From contig JARUKZ010000010.1 of assembly GCA_029688955.1 (NCBI GenBank), positions 1 to 64,000 of the forward strand: a stretch of DNA of 64,000 nt. The letters are read 5' to 3'. The stretch comes from Chitinispirillales bacterium ANBcel5. GTDB lineage: Bacteria > Fibrobacterota > Chitinivibrionia > Chitinivibrionales > Chitinispirillaceae. The notes beneath the pieces are model-generated. The model had not been told where the DNA came from and did no database searches. It saw only the letters and a list, made by a program, of their open reading frames with translations. Shown here in pieces: positions 53,526 to 62,020 of the stretch. The number at the start of each line of letters is the position of its first letter. Within the stretch, counting starts at the first letter, position 1. The position numbers were made by a program, and so were the translations under genes.

Positions 53526-54913
53526 GGATAATTTCTCTTCTTTTGTTTTACACAGCTTTTAAACAGATTGCCACGTTCTTCAAAATTTCTAAACATATCA
53601 AAACTGGAACAACCAGGTGAGAAAACAACAACTTCACCCGCTGAAGCGTGATCGGTAGCGACATCAACAGCCTCGTTGAGACTTTTGGCCAGAGTAACAG
53701 GCACCAAATCCCCCCAGGCAGATTTTATCCTCCCGGAAGCTTCACCAATAAGAGTAACCGATTTAACATGTCTTGCAATACACTCTTTTGCGGAATCAAA
53801 ATCACACCCCTTATCCTTACCCCCAGCTATGAGATGAACTTTTTTTTGAAAAGCACTCACAGCACAGCATATCGATTCTGCAGTGGTTGCTTTGCTGTCA
53901 TTATAGTAACTGACAGAGTTTATTTCCCCAACAAACTCCAGCCTGTGAGCAAGTCCTTCAAATGAACAAATACCCTCTCTTATCCCCTCATCGCTGGCCC
54001 CGGCAATAAAAGAGATCGCTGCTGCTGCACACGCATTTTGATAATTGTGCTCACCTTTAAGTTTCATATCTTTATAATTTAACAGTACCCCACTTTTGCC
54101 ATCAAAAGAGTACTTTAAATATTCACCTTCAATGAAAAAACAGTCATCACCAAATTTTTTGCCAAACCAAACGATTCTAACAGATCCTTGTATCTCTTTT
54201 GACCATTCAAGGAGTTTAGGGTCATTTGCGTTTAACACTAGATAATCGGAATTATTTTGATTTTTGATGATATTTTTCTTTGCCGCATAATAATCATCTT
54301 CACAGGAGTAGCGATCCAGATGATTTTTCATCAGATTTAAGATCGCAGAAACTTTTGGCCTAAACCGATCAATAATTTCAAGCTGAAAACTTGATACTTC
54401 TGCTACAATATGATCACCCGGTTTTAATGACGGCGAAATTGTGATTACAGGAAGGCCAATATTTCCAGCTACTACAGCGTTTTTCCCACCGCAGCTCATT
54501 GCTTTACCTAAAAGAGAAACAGTTGTACTCTTTCCCGTAGAACCTGTCACCGCTACAAATGTAGCATAAGATGCTCTGTAACCAAGTTCCAGTTCAGACC
54601 ATACAACAATTTTCCTTCTCCGGGCTTCAGTTAGCAAGGGATGGTCGGAGCGCACCCCCGGAGATACAATTATGAGATCACAATCCAGGACATTTTCACT
54701 GTGGCCATCAGCTTCACTCTCTATCTCAGCTAACCCTGCATCAGATAGTTTTTTTTCAAGCACCTGCTTAGAACAGGAATCGCTTATAAACACCTTTGAC
54801 TTACGATTTATAAAATAACGAGCAGCAGCTATACCACTTTTGGCAGCTCCTAAAATCGAAACCTTTTCAGGTGCATAGTTGTGAAGATCATTTATGAATT
54901 GTAAGCTGCTCAT
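53522..54913 (-). CDS. murD: UDP-N-acetylmuramoylalanine--D-glutamate ligase
   Basis: This is a 463-residue Mur ligase. It has the N-terminal site SILGAAKSGIAAARYF, the ATP loop AVTGSTGKSTTVSLLG, the NLMKNHLDRYSCEDDY block and YYNDSKATTAES. It adds D-glutamate, supplied by murI nearby. It starts inside the end of murF (4-bp overlap). In most bacteria mraY lies between murF and murD; here nothing does. Confidence 0.96.
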   Translation of the reverse strand: MSSLQFINDLHNYAPEKVSILGAAKSGIAAARYFINRKSKVFISDSCSKQVLEKKLSDAGLAEIESEADGHSENVLDCDLIIVSPGVRSDHPLLTEARRRKIVVWSELELGYRASYATFVAVTGSTGKSTTVSLLGKAMSCGGKNAVVAGNIGLPVITISPSLKPGDHIVAEVSSFQLEIIDRFRPKVSAILNLMKNHLDRYSCEDDYYAAKKNIIKNQNNSDYLVLNANDPKLLEWSKEIQGSVRIVWFGKKFGDDCFFIEGEYLKYSFDGKSGVLLNYKDMKLKGEHNYQNACAAAAISFIAGASDEGIREGICSFEGLAHRLEFVGEINSVSYYNDSKATTAESICCAVSAFQKKVHLIAGGKDKGCDFDSAKECIARHVKSVTLIGEASGRIKSAWGDLVPVTLAKSLNEAVDVATDHASAGEVVVFSPGCSSFDMFRNFEERGNLFKSCVKQKKRNYP

Positions 54914-56313
54914 GAACTGAATCCCTCAAAAACTTTTTCGAGTTTTACACCCCTGGACCCTTTCAATAGAACTGTTTCATCTTCATTAAGGAATTCTTTG
55001 GCAATTTCCAGTGCCTCAGCAGCATCCTTTGCAGTGTGAATCAGTTCTGATGAAAGCTTTTCATTAATCGCACCCCGGGCAATGTAATCGGAATAATTTC
55101 CAACTGCAATAATTTTGTGCACACCAGATTTCACCAGCTCAGCACCGAGCTTAACGTGAAGCTCTTCGGTATATTGTTCAAGTTCAAGCATATCTCCCAC
55201 AACCGCCACACGTTGTTTTTGATTAGGAGTTATGTCGCACAAATAGCTGATGGCATTACTCATAGAAGAAGGATTGGCGTTATAGCAGTCGAGTATAAAT
55301 CTAATACCTTGTCTTTTTTCTACCATTCCACGCATTGAAGCCGGCTTGAGATTTGCAATTGTTTCAGCAATAAGTGCATCAGGAATTTTACATCTTCTCG
55401 CCAGATATATGGCAGGCAGTATGCAATACATAAAGTGCTTACCAGGCATTGCTAATGAAATTTCCATTTCATCCACTGTAAACTTAAGCCCAGTCTGTGC
55501 AGAAATCTCCACATTTTCAGCACGGATATCGCACTGTGGTGAAGTTCCATAAAAAACGGTTTTTAGTCCCCGCTCAGAGGCACCTTTCACCAGTCTGGGA
55601 TCATCTCCGTTAAGCAACATAAAGCCATCAGAACTCAGGCCATCAGCAATCTCAAATTTTGCTTTGGTTGTATTCTCAAGTGAACCAAACAGACCAACAT
55701 GGGCATACCCAATATTGGTTATTACAGCGATGTCGGGTGCTGCGATTTTTGACAATCCATGGATTTCATTTACATGATTAGCACCCATTTCTATAACACC
55801 AGCCCACTCATCACCATCAAAACGTAATATACTCAGCGGAACACCAATATGATTATTCCAGTTAGTGTAAGTTTCACCAACTTTGATTACTTGCTTAAAA
55901 ATTGAGGAGATAAATGTTCGGGTAGTGGTTTTTCCGTTAGATCCGGTAATACCTATAACAAGTAATCCCATTTCTTTTCTGTAAGATGCTGCCATTGTCT
56001 GAACAGCTTCAAGAGTATCAGAAACCACAATACAATCGGATCTAAACTGTTCGGGTACTTCCATTATACCGGATTTATCCACTATAGCGGAAATGGCCCC
56101 ATTTTGGAAAGCAGATTCAATGTAGCGATGCCCATCATCGTTATCTGTACGTAAGGCCAGAAATACATCACCTTGTTGTACTTTTCTTGAATCATTCCAA
56201 ACAGTATTGACTGTTTTTGCCCTTAACTCTTCACTCATTTCACTGTTACCATTTCCCCATTTAATCAGTGAATTCAGAGTCAAGGGTGTGTTTGATTTAT
56301 CTGTTTTGCCCAT
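54910..56313 (-). CDS. murF: UDP-MurNAc-tripeptide--D-Ala-D-Ala ligase
   Basis: This is a 467-residue Mur ligase. It has an N-terminal substrate domain (VWNDSRKVQQGDVFLAL), the ATP loop GITGSNGKTTTRTFI, EMGANHVNEI, and the C-terminal DCYNANPSSMSNAI with VVGDMLELE. It adds D-Ala-D-Ala to complete the UDP-MurNAc-pentapeptide. It lies 2 bp after murE and overlaps murD. Confidence 0.96.
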   Translation of the reverse strand: MGKTDKSNTPLTLNSLIKWGNGNSEMSEELRAKTVNTVWNDSRKVQQGDVFLALRTDNDDGHRYIESAFQNGAISAIVDKSGIMEVPEQFRSDCIVVSDTLEAVQTMAASYRKEMGLLVIGITGSNGKTTTRTFISSIFKQVIKVGETYTNWNNHIGVPLSILRFDGDEWAGVIEMGANHVNEIHGLSKIAAPDIAVITNIGYAHVGLFGSLENTTKAKFEIADGLSSDGFMLLNGDDPRLVKGASERGLKTVFYGTSPQCDIRAENVEISAQTGLKFTVDEMEISLAMPGKHFMYCILPAIYLARRCKIPDALIAETIANLKPASMRGMVEKRQGIRFILDCYNANPSSMSNAISYLCDITPNQKQRVAVVGDMLELEQYTEELHVKLGAELVKSGVHKIIAVGNYSDYIARGAINEKLSSELIHTAKDAAEALEIAKEFLNEDETVLLKGSRGVKLEKVFEGFSS

Positions 56314-56315
56314 TT

Positions 56316-57788
56316 TTACTTCTTCTCCATTTCAGTATATAATTCTTTAACAGTCTCCTTGTCACTGAAATGATGCTTAACGCCCTTTACTTCCTGATAT
56401 TCCTCGTGCCCTTTGCCGGCAATGACTATACAGTCTCCCTCCCTTGCATTTCTAAGAGCACACGCAATAGCTTCCCTTCTATTTTCAATAACGACATGTG
56501 GGAAATCAAGTGGGATTGCATTAACTATATCATTTATGATCGATTGAGGTTTTTCGCTTCGTGGATTATCGGAAGTAACTATAGCTTCATCACAGTTATC
56601 AATCACCGCCCTGGCCATCAGGGGCCTTTTGGTCTTGTCTCGATCGCCACCACACCCAAATACAGTCAGTAACCTGTTTTTTGCTAAACGCCGTGAGGTT
56701 TTAAGTACATTTTCAAGTGCATCGGGGGTATGTGCATAATCAACAATAACCAAAAAGGGCGCATCTATATCCACAGCATCCATTCTACCCGGAACAGTAC
56801 TAATTGAATCTAAAGCACGTTGGACAACCTGGCAATCAACACTTAGCGCTTCTGCACCTGCGGCCATAGCAGCAACATTATAAACATTGAACTGTCCTTT
56901 CAGAGAGGATTTATACTTTTTTAAAACCCCACCACAAATGAGCTCGATTTCACATCCATTCCAGTCACTGGTACAATCATTTATCTTTACCGAAGCATCA
57001 TCACTGGTACCAAATGTAATGCACTTTTTATTTCCAAGCTCTTCACTTAAGCGCCGTCCCCATTTATCATCAATATTTATTACACAAACACCATCATTTT
57101 TCAGGTAATCGGTGAAAAGCAACTTCTTTGCTCTGTAATACTCTTCCATGGAGCCGTGAAAGTCGAGATGATCTTGTGTAAGATTGGTCCATACTGCAAG
57201 ATTATACTTCAGACCACTCACCCTATGCAATGCAAGCGAATGAGATGACACTTCCATGGAAATACTCTTAGGTTGCTTGTTTTCTTTCCCAACAAATCTA
57301 AAAATATCCAATGCTTCCGGAGTGGTGTGGGTTGCTTCGAACCGTTTATCACCAATTTTAAATTCAACAGTTCCAAACATCCAGGAATTTAAAACGGTGT
57401 GTAACTGATCCATCAGAGCAGAAAACAAAAGAACTGTAGTAGTTTTGCCATTGGTCCCAGTCACCCCAATAGTATATATCGACTCCAGATCTACATTCCA
57501 CAACGCCCGCCCCAGTGCACCGGTAAGCGCCCTTGCATTATCAACCTGAAATGCAGGAACCGAAAGTTGAGGCTGTTGATTTTCAGATATTACAGCCACT
57601 GCACCTGACTGTATCGCCTCATTAATAAATGAATCACCATGTACCTTAAATCCTGGCACAGCTATGTACAAATCTCCCTTTTTCACCATTCGTGAATCGT
57701 AGACAATATCAGCCACATCTACATCTTGTGCAATATCATTGCTTTTAAATGGAATTTGAACTTTCTTAAATAACTCTGTTAGTTTCAT
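56316..57788 (-). CDS. murE: UDP-MurNAc-dipeptide--meso-diaminopimelate ligase
   Basis: This is a 490-residue Mur ligase with an N-terminal domain (VYDSRMVKKGDLYIAV), the ATP loop GVTGTNGKTTTVLL, THTTPEALD and the VDYAHTPDALENVL block. The amino-acid selector reads TSDNPRSEKP. DNPR is the meso-diaminopimelate type, so the wall is of the Gram-negative A1-gamma kind. It lies 72 bp after ftsI, the widest gap in the upper part of the cluster. Confidence 0.96.
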   Translation of the reverse strand: MKLTELFKKVQIPFKSNDIAQDVDVADIVYDSRMVKKGDLYIAVPGFKVHGDSFINEAIQSGAVAVISENQQPQLSVPAFQVDNARALTGALGRALWNVDLESIYTIGVTGTNGKTTTVLLFSALMDQLHTVLNSWMFGTVEFKIGDKRFEATHTTPEALDIFRFVGKENKQPKSISMEVSSHSLALHRVSGLKYNLAVWTNLTQDHLDFHGSMEEYYRAKKLLFTDYLKNDGVCVINIDDKWGRRLSEELGNKKCITFGTSDDASVKINDCTSDWNGCEIELICGGVLKKYKSSLKGQFNVYNVAAMAAGAEALSVDCQVVQRALDSISTVPGRMDAVDIDAPFLVIVDYAHTPDALENVLKTSRRLAKNRLLTVFGCGGDRDKTKRPLMARAVIDNCDEAIVTSDNPRSEKPQSIINDIVNAIPLDFPHVVIENRREAIACALRNAREGDCIVIAGKGHEEYQEVKGVKHHFSDKETVKELYTEMEKK

Positions 57789-57860
57789 TCAACAACACTC
57801 TTTTTTTGAATAACTATACTACCCCTAAGGTTGTCTACTTCGCTTCGGTGTTTATAATTA

Positions 57861-59810
57861 TTAATTTCTGTGTACATCATTCCCCAAATAAGAAAAGAGT
57901 GTACACGGTGTATCGATCGCCACTATACTCCCAGGTGCAGGTACCTGGCGTTTAACTCTTCCGGATCCAACGATGTATGGATTTAAACCTTTTAAATTCA
58001 ATAGATTGAATGCATCCCGGAGTTCCTTACCAGTACAATCGGGGATAGAGAAAGTTTGTTCACTTCCGTAGAGCTCAGACTCAGTATAAAGAACAACATC
58101 TCCACCTCTCTTTATTAAACTTCCAGCAGCCGGACTCTGGTATTTAACCACATCCCCATCACCTATTACCGTAAGGGAAAAGATATCAGGATTGATCTTT
58201 GCCTTAATTTTCCCGACCTCTTCTCCCCTAAAATCAGCTATCCTTAAGGAACGCTCAGAGTTGGTGTGAAGTCTTGGCTGATCATTAAGAATTTTCCGTG
58301 CATATTCAAGACGTGAATGACTGAGTATCTGAGTCATAATTTTACTGAAAACCGGTGCAGCAGCAAGCCCTCCCGTTTCTCCACCTGCAGGCTCATCAAT
58401 CAATATTCCACAAAGCAAAACAGGATCCTCTGAAGGCATAAACCCTATAAAAGAGGACCAAAACCGGGTTTCCGAATACCTGCCACTATCAGGTTTTTGA
58501 CTTGTACCCGTTTTACCGGCAACACTAACTCCCGGTACCGCTGCGCGTCTTCCGGTACCGTTTTCAACCGCATCTCTGAGTATATACCTAAGCTGTTGTG
58601 AAACTTGCTCATTAATTACTCTTCTCACCGGTTTTACCCTCGCACTCTCAACCACTGAACCTCTGGGAGCCTGAACTTTTTCATAAATTAAAGGCGAAAC
58701 TAGTACTCCACCATTTGCAATACTTGCAAATGGCAGCATCATTTGCAGAAATGTTGCAGATATCTCATGACCCATAGCCATCGTTACTCTCGTTCTGCCA
58801 GACCAGTTACGAACAGGGTGTAATATTCCGTTTTCTTCACCCGGAAGCTCAATACCGGTCTTCTTTCCCAAGCCAAAATCACGTACATAATTGAACAGAC
58901 GCTCATTCCCAAGCTCATCAGCTATTTTTGCCATAGCAACGTTACTGGAAAAACTAATAGCCTCTGTAAAAGTTATTTCACCTCTCGGAACAATATCTCT
59001 AATAACCTGATTATAAACCCTATAGACTCCCTGGTTTGCGTTAATAGTATCTTTTGGAGTAGCAACCTTCTCCTGCAGCGCAGCTGCTGCAGTAACAACT
59101 TTGAATGTAGAGCCGGGTTCGTAAATTGTGCTTATAGTTCGGTTTTGTCTATCTGATACAGAGTATTGTGAAGGAACGTTAGGATTAAATGAGGGCTCAT
59201 TAACCATGGCCAAAACTTTCCCTGTCCGAGGCTCCATTATAATGACCTTTCCCCCTTTTGCATCCAATTCCGAAACAGCCTGCCTTAAAACGGATTGGGC
59301 AATTCTTTGAATATCGATATCGATTGTAAGATATACATCCGAACCATTAATGGGTTCCTGTTGGGGTAATCCTATTTTTTTGTAAGCCCTGTTATGCCCG
59401 TCTCTGTGAATTATGGCCCACCCCTTTTCACCTCTTAAGTGATGATCTAAAGTAAATTCTATTCCTGCCAGTCCATACCCATCTCTGCCTACATGCCCAA
59501 GAAGTGGACCGGCTAAATCACCTCCCGGATAGATTCTGTTCAAAGTCCTTTCACCAGACCTACCCTCTCCTCCCCAGATACTTCCATCAATTGCCACCTG
59601 TTGGCTTGTGGCGAGTATTCTCCCGTACCTATCTTTAATAGATCCCCTTCGTGGTGAAACCATCTTGCGCTGCTTAGCCTGACTACGACTACGTAAAGCA
59701 TACCTTTCACCATCGATAATCTGTATGGCAAACAATCTGCTCACCATCACTATCCCTATGGCCAGGAATATGAGACAGACAAAAATTAATCTCAATTTAA
59801 ATTGAGTCAC
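57861..59810 (-). CDS. ftsI: Septal transpeptidase FtsI (PBP3-type) with two PASTA domains
   Basis: This is a 649-residue class B penicillin-binding protein. It has one N-terminal membrane helix, a dimerisation domain with RRGSIKDRYGRILA, and a transpeptidase domain with the nucleophile in YEPGSTFKVVTA, SSN in AISFSSNVAM and VAGKTGTSQKP. Residues ~530-649 form two PASTA domains (the second opening SIPDCTGKELRDAFNLLNLKG). PASTA tails on the division PBP are usual in Gram-positives (PBP2x) and found in some other phyla, but not in E. coli-type FtsI. It cross-links septal peptidoglycan with FtsW. It overlaps ftsL by 4 bp. Confidence 0.95.
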   Translation of the reverse strand: MTQFKLRLIFVCLIFLAIGIVMVSRLFAIQIIDGERYALRSRSQAKQRKMVSPRRGSIKDRYGRILATSQQVAIDGSIWGGEGRSGERTLNRIYPGGDLAGPLLGHVGRDGYGLAGIEFTLDHHLRGEKGWAIIHRDGHNRAYKKIGLPQQEPINGSDVYLTIDIDIQRIAQSVLRQAVSELDAKGGKVIIMEPRTGKVLAMVNEPSFNPNVPSQYSVSDRQNRTISTIYEPGSTFKVVTAAAALQEKVATPKDTINANQGVYRVYNQVIRDIVPRGEITFTEAISFSSNVAMAKIADELGNERLFNYVRDFGLGKKTGIELPGEENGILHPVRNWSGRTRVTMAMGHEISATFLQMMLPFASIANGGVLVSPLIYEKVQAPRGSVVESARVKPVRRVINEQVSQQLRYILRDAVENGTGRRAAVPGVSVAGKTGTSQKPDSGRYSETRFWSSFIGFMPSEDPVLLCGILIDEPAGGETGGLAAAPVFSKIMTQILSHSRLEYARKILNDQPRLHTNSERSLRIADFRGEEVGKIKAKINPDIFSLTVIGDGDVVKYQSPAAGSLIKRGGDVVLYTESELYGSEQTFSIPDCTGKELRDAFNLLNLKGLNPYIVGSGRVKRQVPAPGSIVAIDTPCTLFSYLGNDVHRN

Positions 59811-60190
59811 TCCTCGTTTTCTCCATCAAAAAATGCGCTCGCTAATGTACTCATTTGCTCTGCCGAAGCAAACCCGCTCTCTTCTACATTATAATAGGGC
59901 ACTATTACGATCTGCTCAGAAGTGGGATAATCAAGGTTTAAAACAGTACGGGCGATATGCTCTATTCTCGTCCTGCTGGATAATTTTTCACATTCCATTT
60001 TAACAGTAGTTATCTGTTTCTCCAAAACAGAGAGCGAATCGGACAACAGATCCAACTGCAGTGAAGCAGTATTTATATAGGCCTGCTTCCACACTACAAG
60101 CAAAGGCCCCGACAAAACAGTAGACACTATCAGAAGAGCCCATAAAACGATTCGTAACTTTAACACCGGCTTAGACTTAGTTTTTGCCAC
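59807..60190 (-). CDS. ftsL: Cell division protein FtsL
   Basis: This is a 127-residue bitopic protein: basic N-terminus, one membrane helix (VLWALLIVSTVLSGPLLVVW), then a leucine-heptad coiled coil (LQLDLLSDSLSVLEKQITTV) and a short C-terminal region. Sequence is poorly conserved in this family, so the call relies on topology and the position between rsmH and ftsI. It acts in the FtsQLB complex that activates FtsWI. Confidence 0.85.
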   Translation of the reverse strand: MAKTKSKPVLKLRIVLWALLIVSTVLSGPLLVVWKQAYINTASLQLDLLSDSLSVLEKQITTVKMECEKLSSRTRIEHIARTVLNLDYPTSEQIVIVPYYNVEESGFASAEQMSTLASAFFDGENEE

Positions 60191-60200
60191 TTTTTACCTC

Positions 60201-61142
60201 CTACGCTACTTTTTCAACCACTCGCAAGCGAGCACTCCGTGCACGCGGATTAAACGCTATCTGCTGCTCATCTGCAACTATAGCCTTTCTGTTTACTCTT
60301 TTGAGCTGTTTTTTTTCATTACATACGCAAACCGGTAATGAGGATGGACATACACAGCGTCCTTCTTTGCTCCGAATAAACTGTTTTACTATTCTATCCT
60401 CAAGAGAGTGATACGATATTACCGCCAAACGTCCCCCCGGAGCAGATAAGTATTTCATACTCTTATTCAAAAATATTTGAAGTTCCTCAAGTTCTCCGTT
60501 AACAGCAATGCGTAATGCCTGAAACAATTTTGAAAGAACTTTAAACTTTACATTTATACCATATTCATGTTCGATGCATTGCTTTAGATCAGATGATGTC
60601 CTTATCTCCTTATTTTTCATCCACTGTTTTATGGCACGCGCCATTCTTTGAGCATTTTTTATCTCACCGTATTGATAAAGAACTGTACTTAGCTGCTCTT
60701 CGGATGATTGTTGGAGAACTTCCCTGGCAGAAATTCCACTACCCGGATCCATCCTCATATCCAAATCTGCCTGTTGTTTGTACGAAAAGCCCCTGTCTTT
60801 ACTATCGATCTGACGAGAGGAAACTCCAAGATCCAAAAGAAACCCATCTACCTGTGTGATGCCGTAAGTCTCCAGCACACGGTCAAATTCAGAAAAACGA
60901 GACTGCTCAATTACTATTCGAGGGTTACTCTCACTAAACAGTTTTTTGCGATTATACTCTATTGCTTCCCTGTCCCTATCTATGCCAATCAAGGTCCCCT
61001 CTTTTGAGAGTTTTGATGCAATTGCCCTAAAGTGCCCTCCGCCACCCAGGGTACAATCAACATAGATACCAGCTCTTTTTTTGAGCAGATGACCCAAAAC
61101 CTCGTCCAGAAGAACCGGGATATGATACTCTTCTACACTCAT
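60201..61142 (-). CDS. rsmH: 16S rRNA m4C1402 methyltransferase RsmH (MraW)
   Basis: This is a 313-residue protein. It has the HIPVLLDEVLGHL start typical of the family, the SAM site VDCTLGGGGHFRAI, GFLLDLGVSSRQIDSKDRGFSY, and a C-terminal ISYHSLEDRIVKQF with RSARLRVVE at the end. It methylates C1402 in 16S rRNA. It overlaps mraZ by 4 bp. Confidence 0.96.
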   Translation of the reverse strand: MSVEEYHIPVLLDEVLGHLLKKRAGIYVDCTLGGGGHFRAIASKLSKEGTLIGIDRDREAIEYNRKKLFSESNPRIVIEQSRFSEFDRVLETYGITQVDGFLLDLGVSSRQIDSKDRGFSYKQQADLDMRMDPGSGISAREVLQQSSEEQLSTVLYQYGEIKNAQRMARAIKQWMKNKEIRTSSDLKQCIEHEYGINVKFKVLSKLFQALRIAVNGELEELQIFLNKSMKYLSAPGGRLAVISYHSLEDRIVKQFIRSKEGRCVCPSSLPVCVCNEKKQLKRVNRKAIVADEQQIAFNPRARSARLRVVEKVA

Positions 61143-61591
61143 TGGCTCTTTAATCCTGCTTCAACAGATTGAAAAAACATCTCATCAAAATCATCAGCAC
61201 TCAGCAGATATTCTTCATATTTAACCCTGTCCCAAATTTCTATATAGTTGGACTGGCCTATAAGAGTAACTTCCTTCTTTATGCCTGAAACGACCATCTG
61301 TTTTGCTGTTAAGGTAATGCGTCCCTGGGAATCAAGGGTAGAGTCACTTAAAAGACTAAATAAAAGACGCTTGTGGCGAAGTGTTTCGGGTGTTTCGGGG
61401 CGTGATGCAAGCTCATCTTCATAGGCATCCCAAAGATCCTGGGGGTAAGCTCTGAGGCAATTAGTAGGACCACGCACGACCACAAAGGTCTCATCAGCTT
61501 CGGGATTAAGGCATTTGCGGAACTTTGCCGGAATATTTACCCTACCCTTTGCATCTATTGAATAATCGAAGCTGCCACGAAAACGGCCCAT
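61139..61591 (-). CDS. mraZ: Transcriptional regulator MraZ
   Basis: This is a 150-residue protein with two AbrB/SpoVT-like halves: FDYSIDAKGRVNIPAKFRK and TLDSQGRITLTAKQM, each with the DxxGR motif. MraZ binds repeats upstream of its own operon and represses it in E. coli, or activates it in Mycoplasma. The matching repeats are seen directly before the start codon. It is the first gene of the dcw transcript. Confidence 0.96.
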   Translation of the reverse strand: MGRFRGSFDYSIDAKGRVNIPAKFRKCLNPEADETFVVVRGPTNCLRAYPQDLWDAYEDELASRPETPETLRHKRLLFSLLSDSTLDSQGRITLTAKQMVVSGIKKEVTLIGQSNYIEIWDRVKYEEYLLSADDFDEMFFQSVEAGLKSQ

Positions 61592-61628
61592 TCACTTTTC
61601 CCCACTTTTACCCACAATTCCCTACTTT
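61589..61628 (-). promoter_or_regulatory. MraZ operator: four 10-bp repeats abutting the mraZ start
   Basis: Read on the minus strand the units are AAAGTAGGGA, ATTGTGGGTA, AAAGTGGGGA and AAAGTGAATG, in exact 10-bp register. The last unit includes the start codon, and the third supplies the GGGGA ribosome site. The pattern combines the TGGG repeats of E. coli MraZ boxes and the AAAGTG repeats described in mollicutes. It lies just downstream of the predicted -10. Confidence 0.8.
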
Positions 61629-61636
61629 TACCCCTT

Positions 61637-61665
61637 AGAATACTTTATTATAGCTTCAGTGTCAA
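61637..61665 (-). promoter_or_regulatory. Predicted sigma-70-type promoter of the dcw cluster
   Basis: On the minus strand, TTGACA (61665-61660) is followed 17 bp later by TATTCT (61642-61637), giving a start near 61630 and a ~38-nt leader. A TATAAT lies between them at a non-standard spacing. Confidence 0.65.
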
Positions 61666-62020
61666 GCTTTTTATATATAGAATGAATGGTATCGCAGCGA
61701 TCCAACGGAGAAACAGAGATAATTAAGCAAGATACACCTCTTTGCTTAAGTGCTCCCGACTCTGGGACAGAAAACCTATGGCCTTGATATAGGTTTAGTT
61801 GCAATCAACAATTAAAGTAATCAGATAAAGGGAGGAAAGTAGAGCGGAAACTATTTTAAAAAAAGTGAAACAAAGTGAATAAAAGCAAAACTGGTAATGA
61901 AAGAACCTGTTTAGAGCTTTTTTTGGACATTTTCACCTACAGGTCTTATTTTTGATAGGTTATTAAAACCAAACTGTTGACCGACTAATTCAGTTACCAG
62001 CATATCTGTACCATAAAGGA
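61666..62020. promoter_or_regulatory. Region between mraZ promoter and the divergent mutase gene
   Basis: No gene is supported. On the plus strand it carries two AAAGTGA units in 10-bp register at about 61862-61878 (AAAGTGAAAC then AAAGTGAATA), echoing the MraZ repeat core, and a TTGACC at 61977 that could be a -35 for the mutase. Confidence 0.35.
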
